Shown here in pieces: positions 1-5,697 of a stretch of DNA of 10,411 nt. The position numbers and the translations under genes were made by a program. Each line of letters begins with the position of its first letter. The stretch's first letter is position 1. This DNA comes from Candidatus Aminicenantes bacterium UBA4820 (GTDB lineage Bacteria > Acidobacteriota > UBA4820). The notes beneath the pieces were generated by a model. The model saw only the letters and a program-made list of their open reading frames with translations, had not been told where the DNA came from and did no database searches. The DNA lies in contig DHFQ01000117.1 of assembly GCA_002402325.1 (NCBI GenBank), forward strand, positions 1-10,411, given 5' to 3'.

Positions 1-490
1 TAGGTAAAGAGGCGGAAGGTGGTAGAAAACCAGAACGGAAGTTTGCCGTAACTCGTTTCATTTTTATTAAAAGAATATTTAAAAGTTTTGATTTCCAAGA
101 GATAAACCTAATTTGCATTATAAAACTTTCAATTTTCAATGGAAGATGAAAAATCCTCTCTATGCTTTCCCTTTGTCGAGCGAGAAAGCCACATTATTCG
201 TAAAGAAAGAGGGGAATAACCTATTTAATCTGGGGACACGATACTTAATTCTTGAAATGTCGTATAGATGATGGTTTTCTATAATTGATCCGTTGGTTGA
301 AATCATGGAGGCTCTCTAATAGAATAATGTCATCAAGCGCAAATGGAAGCCAGAGAAAGCAGTCAGTTCAAGGAAAGGAGAAATCAGTATTGCCTCCCCA
401 GATTACCTGGTTTCTTCCTGCTATTATAAATGAAAGGTAAGCGATGAGGATAACTAATATGATTCCAATAATTTCTATGATGATTCCTCA
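1..490. other. Gene-poor, probably degraded accessory flank
   Basis: I find no convincing coding gene here. Frames are broken by frequent stops on both strands and the few short ORFs lack family features. Visible structure is limited to an inverted repeat at 164-189 (GCTTTC and GAAAGC arms, 14-nt loop), the transposon-like motif at 225-252 and the membrane-peptide frame at 368-493. The first 56 bases are open in all three minus-strand frames and could be the end of something outside the window. The decayed look and the element at 528-616 suggest a recombination-prone region. Confidence 0.5.
225..252. mobile_element. Possible remnant/boundary motif of an IS200/REP-type transposase element
   Basis: The stretch centred on GGGGACACGATACTTAATTC resembles a sequence I remember lying beside IS200-like (Y1, REP-associated) transposase genes in many environmental genomes. 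No transposase reading frame is present here, so at most this would be a solo end or decayed copy. The identification rests on memory of the motif, not on an alignment, and is tentative. Confidence 0.25.
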
Positions 491-493
491 CAT
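368..493 (-). pseudogene. Short membrane-peptide frame behind a strong SD, interrupted by TGA at codon 2
   Basis: On the minus strand an AGGAGG site (508-503) sits 9 nt before an ATG at 493. The next codon is TGA, yet the frame then stays open for 39 codons to a second TGA at 368-370. It encodes a strongly hydrophobic segment (GIIIEIIGIILVILIAYLSF) followed by a short polar tail, as in a single-pass membrane peptide. Elsewhere TGA is a true stop (for example fabH), so recoding is unlikely. A nonsense mutation, an unrecognised start, or chance are all possible. It starts just beyond the attC-like element, where a cassette ORF would be expected. Confidence 0.25.
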
Positions 494-527
494 ATAGTGC
501 AACCTCCTATCCGCCAAACAAAATGGC

Positions 528-616
528 GCTTAACGTTTTGCGGATAAAGGAAGTTTCCCCGAAGCAAAAATTTGGGTGAGTGCGGAAAGGCACGAACCTT
601 TTATGTTGTGTTAGGT
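528..616 (-). repeat. attC-like imperfect palindrome (integron cassette recombination site candidate)
   Basis: Read on the minus strand the element begins with ACCTAAC (616-610), fitting the attC R'' consensus RYYYAAC, and ends with GTTAAGC (534-528), fitting R' GTTRRRY. Inside, ATAAAAGG (604-597) can pair with CCTTTAT (550-544), leaving one unpaired base in the 5' arm, as in canonical attC L''/L' boxes. The inner region can form a further hairpin (GTGC/GCAC, 580-593). Total length 89 bp is within the attC range. It begins 12 bp beyond the stop of the truncated methyltransferase, the normal position for a cassette attC. Against it: the spacer next to R' is 9 nt rather than 5-6, there is one copy only, and no integrase gene is in the window. 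Confidence 0.45.
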
Positions 617-628
617 GATGGGGCGATT

Positions 629-1192
629 TCATCTGGACACCTTTTGCATTATTATTAAATATTTGAACCCCCGAAGATAGAAATTGTATTGTTTTGCCCT
701 TTTATGCCATAACGGGGTGTTTGATGTTTGATTATGCCTTGAAACTGTAATTATATCAATAGGTTTGAAATATTTTTCTAATATGGTATAAATTTTGAAA
801 CCGACGGGTATAAAACCACTTTTCTTCCTCCAATGATCACCAATAAGCCACGCTATATTCTTATTTGGCTTAAGAATACGGTGAGCTTCTCTTGCTACTT
901 TTTCGAGCTCTATGAAAAATTCTTCCTTTTCACAAGAGATATTTCCAATATTATCTGGATGTTTATTATATTCAATGTTATCTGAATATGGTGCGTCTAT
1001 AAAGATGAAATCTGCTATTTCGTCATCAAGAGGTAAATTTCTTGCATCAGCTCGTTCTATGTCGTTTCTATAAGGGACTATATCAAAGCCTAAAACTTTC
1101 CATTTTTCTTCTTTACAGACATCAATGGTTGTTCCACTTCCACACATAGGATCAATTACTGAAACTATGTAAAATCTATCATAATAAAATCT
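629..1192 (-). pseudogene. N-terminally truncated DNA methyltransferase (motif I then motif IV order)
   Basis: The frame encodes the C-terminal part of an amino-methylating DNA methyltransferase. The SAM-binding motif I DPMCGSGTT lies right at its start and is followed by DFIFIDAPYSDN, a motif IV variant (DAPY rather than DPPY). The tail ends in a YNFYLRGFKYLIIM segment I associate with such enzymes. Motif I before motif IV is alpha/gamma-like order, unlike the methylase at 2056. The only ATG (1147) lies inside motif I, after the conserved Asp-Pro. The frame is open upstream only to a TGA at 1193-1195 with no usable start, so the N-terminal segment that normally precedes motif I is missing. 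Its 5' end overlaps the 100-aa ORF by 28 bp in another frame, and no SD is seen. A remnant is more likely than an active enzyme. Confidence 0.7.
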
Positions 1193-1467
1193 TCATCAGT
1201 TAAACCATATTTTTTAAGTATTTTTTCATTTCTTAAAAACGCAGCTCTTTCTTGATGATAATTTTCATGATGATAAGTTACTACTGCATTAGCATAATCT
1301 GATAAAAGTTTTTCTAATTCTTCTTTTGAAAGCATATTGAAATCTACACTCAAAGAAAATTCTTTTAATGCTTCTTTAAGTGAATATAAAGCCTCTTCTG
1401 TGGTTATTTGCAAGATATTCTTTAAGGGGCTTATTTGTTTAGAGATAAGGACCTTAGATATATCCAT
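1165..1467 (-). CDS. Uncharacterised 100-aa protein in the RM operon
   Basis: I do not recognise this protein. The start chosen is ATG 1467 (MDISKVLISK), because AAAGGAG lies 5 nt before it; the frame continues 10 codons further up, but that start would overlap the endonuclease gene end and has no SD. The product is soluble and looks mostly helical and charged, with a Leu/Glu/Lys-rich middle (about residues 25-60) and a His/Tyr-rich patch (YHHENYHQE, about residues 64-72). There are no Cys pairs or membrane segments. It begins 17 bp after the HNH gene ends, so it is probably co-transcribed with the RM genes. Its end overlaps the truncated methyltransferase frame. Possible roles are an accessory RM subunit or a cargo gene; neither can be shown from sequence. 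Confidence 0.6.
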   Translation of the reverse strand: MDISKVLISKQISPLKNILQITTEEALYSLKEALKEFSLSVDFNMLSKEELEKLLSDYANAVVTYHHENYHQERAAFLRNEKILKKYGLTDEDFIMIDFT

Positions 1468-1484
1468 ATTTTCTCCTTTTAAAA

Positions 1485-2063
1485 TTATTTTTCCCAAACA
1501 ATATGGCTATTAATGTTATGCTTTTCATAAGTTTCCAAAACATCTTCGCAGAATTTTAACAATTCTTGATTTCCCTCATTTTTAGCCAGTTCATACAGAC
1601 GAATAAACATCTTTTTTCCTGTTTCAGTCTGCTTTAATGTTTTTTTAATAAAGTTATGTTGAGCGCATAAAGTTTGCCCATTTTCTATTTTTGATTCTCC
1701 ACCGAGATATTTTGGTTTAATATGGTCAACCTGTAATTCAACCCCTTCCTTCTTGCCCCTTCCGCAAATAACACATTTATAACCATCTCTTTTAAAAATT
1801 GCTTCCCTTTGTTCGGGTGTAAAATCCTCTAATTCTCTTTTCTTGACTGCATCGGGATCGTAGCGGTAAATTCCTTTTTTTACTTTTATTAAAAATCCAA
1901 TCTCGTGTAGTTTTCTGATTGTTCGCCAAGTATCTCGTGGCTTTTTATTGTAAATTTGCTTATATCTATTTTCAACCCAATCAACAACTGGACCGTGCGC
2001 TAAATCTTTATTAGGGTGTTTCTTGAAATACTCCATAACAAGGCCTTTGATGCTTTTAGGCAT
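1485..2063 (-). CDS. Winged-helix/HNH endonuclease, likely restriction enzyme of the RM pair
   Basis: 192 aa. Residues about 5-75 look like a winged-helix DNA-binding region: predicted helices, a DTWRTIRKLHEIGFL segment resembling a recognition helix, then a KKGIYRYDP wing-like strand. Residues 96-141 form an HNH nuclease: C97 and C100, the catalytic QVDHIKP (D113, H114), N128, then C133 and H136, with the CxxC/CxxH set likely binding structural zinc. The 50-residue tail is helical. Its ATG overlaps the methyltransferase stop by 8 bp (ATGCCTAA), and AAGGAG lies upstream inside that gene, so translation is probably coupled. HNH nucleases are known among type II restriction enzymes, and the overlap with a DNA methylase favours that role; recognition site unknown. 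A homing or modification-dependent HNH nuclease is the alternative. Confidence 0.78.
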   Translation of the reverse strand: MPKSIKGLVMEYFKKHPNKDLAHGPVVDWVENRYKQIYNKKPRDTWRTIRKLHEIGFLIKVKKGIYRYDPDAVKKRELEDFTPEQREAIFKRDGYKCVICGRGKKEGVELQVDHIKPKYLGGESKIENGQTLCAQHNFIKKTLKQTETGKKMFIRLYELAKNEGNQELLKFCEDVLETYEKHNINSHIVWEK

Positions 2064-2946
2064 CCTCTTTTCTCCTTTTCGAAAAAAATTTTATATTCCT
2101 TGGATTTTTGGGGCTTTTGGGAGTATTGTATTTTTGAATTTTATCTTTAATAACAGAAAATTCCTTGAATTTAAGTTGATAAATTTGCCCTTCTTCTATA
2201 AGTCTTTGTTTTGCCAATTTACAATAATTCTTATCAATTTCTATCCCTATTCCTTTTCTATCGGTTTTTACGCAAGCTATTAAAGTAGAACCACTACCAA
2301 GAAAAGGATCAAAAACAGTGTCTTCCACAAAACTAAATAACTTAATGCAGCGCATCGGTAATTCAACGGGAAATGGAGCAGGATGCCCTACTCTCTTCTT
2401 ACTTTCTCCCATAAAATTCCATACCCCGTTAGTCCACTCCATGAATTCCTTTTTAGTAATATCAGATTCCCCACTACCACTAATCTTTTTCCATTCCTTT
2501 TTATATAGCACAACAATAACCTCTACTGGAGCTATAACATAAGGAGCTGATGCTGAAAGCCATGAACCCCAAGCTGTTCGTCTCGAAATATTTTGCTCAT
2601 TCCAGATAATTGTGGAATGATACTTCCAGCCTATCTGCTTAGCGATTGTTGTAATATCAGCATATACGCTTTGTTGACCACCTTTATTTTTGTCTAACGG
2701 AATATTAAGACAAAATCGGCCATCATTTCTTAGTAATTTGTAGCATTTTGATAACCAATTCCTTGTAAAGTTTAGGTATTCTTCATAATCCATTTTATCA
2801 TCGTAAGAACCATATTTAATATCCACATTATAGGGCGGTGAAGTTACAATTAAATCAATTGTTTCTTCATCAACGCAATTTGTTATTAAAATATCGTCGT
2901 TATATATCTGTATAGTGTGGTCACTAAAATATAATTTGTTATCCAT
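2056..2946 (-). CDS. Beta-class site-specific DNA methyltransferase (N4-cytosine or N6-adenine)
   Basis: 296 aa. It transfers methyl from SAM to an exocyclic amino group in DNA. Motif IV (TSPPYN, residues 35-40) comes first. A variable region with WNEQNISRRTAWGSW and WNFMGESKKRVGHPAPFP (about 115-193) follows, probably including target recognition. The SAM-binding FDPFLGSGST (212-221) and IGIEIDKNYCKLA come last. This order (IV, target region, I) defines the beta class. SPPY is commoner in N4-cytosine enzymes, but the base cannot be settled from sequence. The tail from about 255 is strongly basic. ATG 2946 is chosen because the frame upstream holds no other start before a stop; its SD is weak (GGGAAG), but a small ORF ends 2 nt upstream and may couple translation. 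It is presumably the protective methylase of the HNH gene it overlaps. Confidence 0.88.
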   Translation of the reverse strand: MDNKLYFSDHTIQIYNDDILITNCVDEETIDLIVTSPPYNVDIKYGSYDDKMDYEEYLNFTRNWLSKCYKLLRNDGRFCLNIPLDKNKGGQQSVYADITTIAKQIGWKYHSTIIWNEQNISRRTAWGSWLSASAPYVIAPVEVIVVLYKKEWKKISGSGESDITKKEFMEWTNGVWNFMGESKKRVGHPAPFPVELPMRCIKLFSFVEDTVFDPFLGSGSTLIACVKTDRKGIGIEIDKNYCKLAKQRLIEEGQIYQLKFKEFSVIKDKIQKYNTPKSPKNPRNIKFFSKRRKEDA

Positions 2947-2948
2947 TT

Positions 2949-3029
2949 TTACTTCCCATCTGGCAACTTTGTTGTTCTCTGCATTGTATTAACCGATTCA
3001 ATCATTGCTTCCACATCAACTTCTCTCAT
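2949..3029 (-). CDS. Small ORF (26 aa) just upstream of the methyltransferase
   Basis: ATG 3029 has an AAGGAG site 10 nt upstream, better than that of the methyltransferase. It runs 26 codons (MREVDVEAMIESVNTMQRTT, then KLPDGK) and stops 2 nt before the methylase ATG. It overlaps the preceding small ORF by 14 bp. I recognise no family. It could be a coupling leader, a real microprotein, or the frame-shifted tail of a decayed gene whose earlier part is the ORF at 3016-3171; joining the two near their overlap gives a plausible continuous protein. Confidence 0.35.
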   Translation of the reverse strand: MREVDVEAMIESVNTMQRTTKLPDGK

Positions 3030-3171
3030 ATTTATAAATCTCCTTTTCGCCTAACTTCGGTATATCTGCAATACTGCATATATTCTTCCATTTTTGTGTT
3101 ATATCCGTAATATTGCGTATATACATCCCTCTAAATGAACCTTTTATTTCCTCGATTTTCCTTTCTTTCAA
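3016..3171 (-). CDS. Small ORF (51 aa, TTG start) in the RM leader region
   Basis: A TTG at 3171 lies 9 nt after an AGGAGG site and overlaps the stop of another short frame (TTGA). The 51-residue product is charged with an Ile-rich middle in which IRNITDI is echoed by ICSIADI; that echo comes from the two repeated DNA boxes at 3062-3083 and 3101-3122. No known domain is recognised. SD quality and codon content favour translation, but the frame may be part of a broken gene, or incidental to an operator-bearing leader. Confidence 0.35.
   Translation of the reverse strand: MKERKIEEIKGSFRGMYIRNITDITQKWKNICSIADIPKLGEKEIYKYERS
3062..3083. promoter_or_regulatory. Operator-like near-palindrome, copy 1
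   Basis: 22 bp with ATAT and TGCA arms mirrored around a central TA (18 of 22 positions symmetric). It matches copy 2 at 18 of 22 positions, all four differences being transitions, with starts 39 bp apart. It lies between the promoter at 3327-3354 and the methyltransferase gene, a suitable place for binding by a regulator or by the methylase. It also lies inside a possible small ORF, so protein repetition is an alternative explanation. Confidence 0.4.
3101..3122. promoter_or_regulatory. Operator-like near-palindrome, copy 2
   Basis: Second 22-bp box with outer ATAT arms and inner CG-containing arms around AATATT (18 of 22 positions symmetric). Same orientation and register as copy 1, about four helical turns apart, so a protein bound at both would sit on nearly the same DNA face. 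The regulator is unknown. Confidence 0.4.
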
Positions 3172-3326
3172 CCTGTTATGCCTCCTCTATTTTCTTTCTC
3201 AAACAAACTATCTAATGGGCTTATTATCCTTACAAGGTCTTTTGACTTCATAAATAAATTTTCTTTGAACTATTTTTAATCTCTCATTTTTATCTTTTTT
3301 TATATTGGCCTTCTTTGCCATATTTT

Positions 3327-3354
3327 ATTTTAAACTCAATTTATAATTTGTCAA
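3327..3354 (-). promoter_or_regulatory. Sigma70-type promoter for the RM operon
   Basis: A perfect -35 TTGACA (3354-3349) is followed by a 16-nt spacer and a -10 TAAAAT (3332-3327). The start of transcription is expected near 3320. This leaves about 290 nt of transcript before the small ORF at 3029 and about 375 nt before the methyltransferase. A 37-codon frame (3321-3208, very basic) starts almost at the predicted transcript start without an SD and is probably not a gene. A 27-codon frame (3251-3168) without clear SD precedes the 51-aa ORF. Confidence 0.55.
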
Positions 3355-3486
3355 TATTTCGAGTTGAGTAATGTAAAATATCACCGAAAGGGGTATTTAA
3401 AGCATGATTTTTCATTGGCAGAATTGTTGATGATTCATACGGTGAAGATACCACTCATTCTGTTACTAAAATGATACTAAGATAGC
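3355..3486. other. Intergenic spacer after the peptidase gene
   Basis: No gene seen. A 6-bp inverted repeat (TCACCG 3381-3386, CGGTGA 3440-3445) is separated by 53 nt and has no U-tract in the right place, so it is not a convincing terminator. The RM promoter lies at the left edge of this spacer. Confidence 0.5.
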
Positions 3487-5562
3487 CTATTTATTTTTTG
3501 TCATTTCATCTGCAATATTATCCGCTTTGTAAATTTTTCTTAAAGATTCAATTATTGCTCTTATGTCAACGGCAACACATCTTGCCTGATATTCATCATA
3601 GACAAAGGTGTTTGGATGGCTCTGGTTGTTTCCATCAAAGACAAGACCAACAAGGTTTCCCTCTTTATCAACAACTGGGCTTCCCGAATTTCCTCCCGTT
3701 ATATCAGCGGTGCAAACAAAATTTAAGGGGGTTTTCAGGTCAACTTCATCCCTATTTTTTTCAAGTCTTTCTGGAATTGCAAAATCTCCCCTGTTCCCAA
3801 ATCCATAACTTCTGTCAAAGAGCCCATAAAATGTTGTGAAAGGGGGAATGAGTGTGCTTTCCTGAGGATATCCTGCAATTTTGCCAAAGGCAAGCCTCAA
3901 ACTCCCGGTTCCATCGGGATAGGTATCGATTCCATAGACTTCAAATTGTGCTTTTGCAATTTTTGTTAAGGCATCTTCTTCCACTGCTTCAACATTATCT
4001 TTATATAATTTTTCCCATTCTCTCATTGTCGGATTTATTCTTCTTGCAAGTTCAAGAAGCGGGTCTTTACACTTCGCAACTTTTTTCCCCTGTTTGTCAA
4101 TTAAAGCTTTTCTAAAATCTGGATCATCAAATTTTGTTCCTTCAATCACCTCTTTTGCGAGCACCTCCGGAGTTTTTCCCTGAAGAACTGTTTTTACAAA
4201 CTCATCATCTTTCCCAGTTCCATTTTCCAATTCTTTCAGATTAAAAGCGAGGAGTAACTCTTCAAGGTCCTTATAAATAGGAGTGGGGGCAATAATTTCT
4301 GTTGCAAAATCTTGAAGGTCTGCATCATTGTAACCTTTCAACCTTTCTGAATCAGGTTTTGAAATTTCTTCACTATAAGTCAAAACCTTTGAAGCATAGG
4401 CAAAAAGTCCGCTTCCTTCATACCATAACCTTAATTTAAATTTGAGGTCTTTATTATGCTTTTTCTCCCATATAAGGCAATTTTCTATCTCCTTAAAAGC
4501 ATCTCCATATTTGTTTTTTAGTTTTTCATCATTTTCAATTGCGTTTATGAGCGATTCTTCCTGTTTTCTCTTTTTAGCCATTAAATTTTCATCTTTCAAG
4601 CCCTTGAACTCACCTTCAAGAGATTTTATCCCATTCTCCACATAGTAAAGCATAGTTCTTGCCCTTCTCTCATTTTCAACCCCTTTTGAACTGTATTCCT
4701 TTAGCAATACCCTTAACTTATAAAGCCTATCAAGTTCAAACGGCATAGAAAAATCCCTTCTAAATTCAAGCATTGAAAGAGTTTCAAGTCTATTAGTATC
4801 GTGTGGATGGCCTGAAACAAAGACTAAATCACCATCCTTTATTCCATTAAGGTTTGTTTTTAGATAATTCTCAACTTTTACAGGCTTTCCATTTTCATAA
4901 GCCCTTAAAAAAGCGAAGTCAAGGTCATATCGTGGATATGTAAAGTTATCATAATCTCCGCCAAAAAATGCGGCTTGAAGTTCTGGAATCATAACGAGCC
5001 GAACATCTTTATACTCTTTGTACTTGTATAAAGAGTATTTTGCACCCCCAAAAAGAGAGACAACTTCACCTTTGAGTCCCTCCTTCTTGAGACATTCACC
5101 CTCAATTGAGGCGATTTTCTTCTCTCTCTCTTCTTTTGCTTCTTGAGATGACGAATCTTTTCTTACACTTTCTTCAATCTCTTTTGTAACATCCTTTATT
5201 TCGACAAGGACTCTTACGCTTATTCCGGGAATTGGTAACTCTTTATCAATATTTTCAGCCACAAACCCCTCTTTGACAAAATTGTGCTCGGGGGTTGAAA
5301 GCATCTGCGCTGCAAAAAGTGCAACATGGTGATTGGTAAGGATAAGTCCATCTTTTGAGACAAAACTTGAACTTGCATATATGTTAACAGAACTCAGCCT
5401 TAAATGATCAAGAAATTCTTGTGAGGGTTTAAATCCATATCTCTCTTCAATTTGCTTGAAGGGAATAGCATCATAAGTCCACATCCCCTCATCAGCAATT
5501 AAAGAATTAGAAAAGAAAAATAGAGTTAAAAAACTGAAAATAAGAAAAGATTTTTTAAGCAT
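3487..5562 (-). CDS. Secreted S46-family dipeptidyl peptidase (DPP7-like)
   Basis: 691 aa, close to the usual S46 length of about 700. A signal peptide with long hydrophobic core (residues 4-22) probably ends after Ala23, so the enzyme acts in the periplasm or outside. The mature start DEGMWTYDAIPF is typical. The chymotrypsin-like catalytic parts are TNHHV (His78/79), YPRYDLDFAF (Asp215) and GGNSGSPV (Ser626); a charged helical domain lies between about 270 and 540. S46 enzymes release dipeptides from free N-termini, the helical domain capping the site. Eighteen residues after Ser626 is Gly644, as in DPP7, where the Asp/Glu-specific DPP11 has Arg, so hydrophobic preference is inferred. The start has AGGGAGG 5 nt upstream and a separate promoter. 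It occupies the place where acpP often follows fabG, without obvious functional link to the fab genes. Confidence 0.93.
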   Translation of the reverse strand: MLKKSFLIFSFLTLFFFSNSLIADEGMWTYDAIPFKQIEERYGFKPSQEFLDHLRLSSVNIYASSSFVSKDGLILTNHHVALFAAQMLSTPEHNFVKEGFVAENIDKELPIPGISVRVLVEIKDVTKEIEESVRKDSSSQEAKEEREKKIASIEGECLKKEGLKGEVVSLFGGAKYSLYKYKEYKDVRLVMIPELQAAFFGGDYDNFTYPRYDLDFAFLRAYENGKPVKVENYLKTNLNGIKDGDLVFVSGHPHDTNRLETLSMLEFRRDFSMPFELDRLYKLRVLLKEYSSKGVENERRARTMLYYVENGIKSLEGEFKGLKDENLMAKKRKQEESLINAIENDEKLKNKYGDAFKEIENCLIWEKKHNKDLKFKLRLWYEGSGLFAYASKVLTYSEEISKPDSERLKGYNDADLQDFATEIIAPTPIYKDLEELLLAFNLKELENGTGKDDEFVKTVLQGKTPEVLAKEVIEGTKFDDPDFRKALIDKQGKKVAKCKDPLLELARRINPTMREWEKLYKDNVEAVEEDALTKIAKAQFEVYGIDTYPDGTGSLRLAFGKIAGYPQESTLIPPFTTFYGLFDRSYGFGNRGDFAIPERLEKNRDEVDLKTPLNFVCTADITGGNSGSPVVDKEGNLVGLVFDGNNQSHPNTFVYDEYQARCVAVDIRAIIESLRKIYKADNIADEMTKNK

Positions 5563-5605
5563 TACAACCTCCCTAAAAACTTTAATTTAAAATATAGATA
5601 CGAAA

Positions 5606-5635
5606 ATTATAAAAATAAGTTTTCTTTAGATTCAA
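5606..5635 (-). promoter_or_regulatory. Promoter of the S46 peptidase gene
   Basis: A -35 TTGAAT (5635-5630), 18-nt spacer and -10 TATAAT (5611-5606) lie 44 nt upstream of the ATG. The leader carries a strong SD, AGGGAGG (5574-5568). No good terminator hairpin is seen between fabG and this promoter, so some readthrough from the fab operon is possible. Confidence 0.55.
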
Positions 5636-5697
5636 AAACGGAAATATATTTTGTTATGCGAGGTTTTCCTATACTTTATTTCATATAGCAATTCAGG

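Noticed and set aside
488..490. TGA recoding as evidence of an alternative genetic code
   Set aside because: TGA is a clear stop at the fabH/fabD junction, and the confident proteins contain no internal TGA.
629..1147. Reading the truncated methyltransferase as an intact gene starting at ATG 1147
   Set aside because: That Met is inside motif I (DPMCGSG), with the conserved Asp-Pro upstream of it and no SD.
1468..1497. Longer start for the 100-aa protein
   Set aside because: It would overlap the HNH gene end and lacks an SD, whereas the inner ATG has AAAGGAG at good spacing.
3049..3055. GCCTAAC/GTTAGGC core as a second attC end
   Set aside because: No matching RYYYAAC partner at attC distance; it lies within codons of a small ORF.
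3208..3321. 37-codon basic ORF (MAKKANIKK...)
   Set aside because: It begins at the predicted transcription start without SD and is overlapped by another frame; kept only as a remark.
3381..3445. Inverted repeat after the peptidase gene as terminator
   Set aside because: Only 6 bp, with a 53-nt loop and no following T-run in the transcript direction.
3487..5562. DPP11 (Asp/Glu-specific) assignment of the S46 peptidase
   Set aside because: The position of the DPP11 specificity Arg is Gly644 here, as in DPP7.
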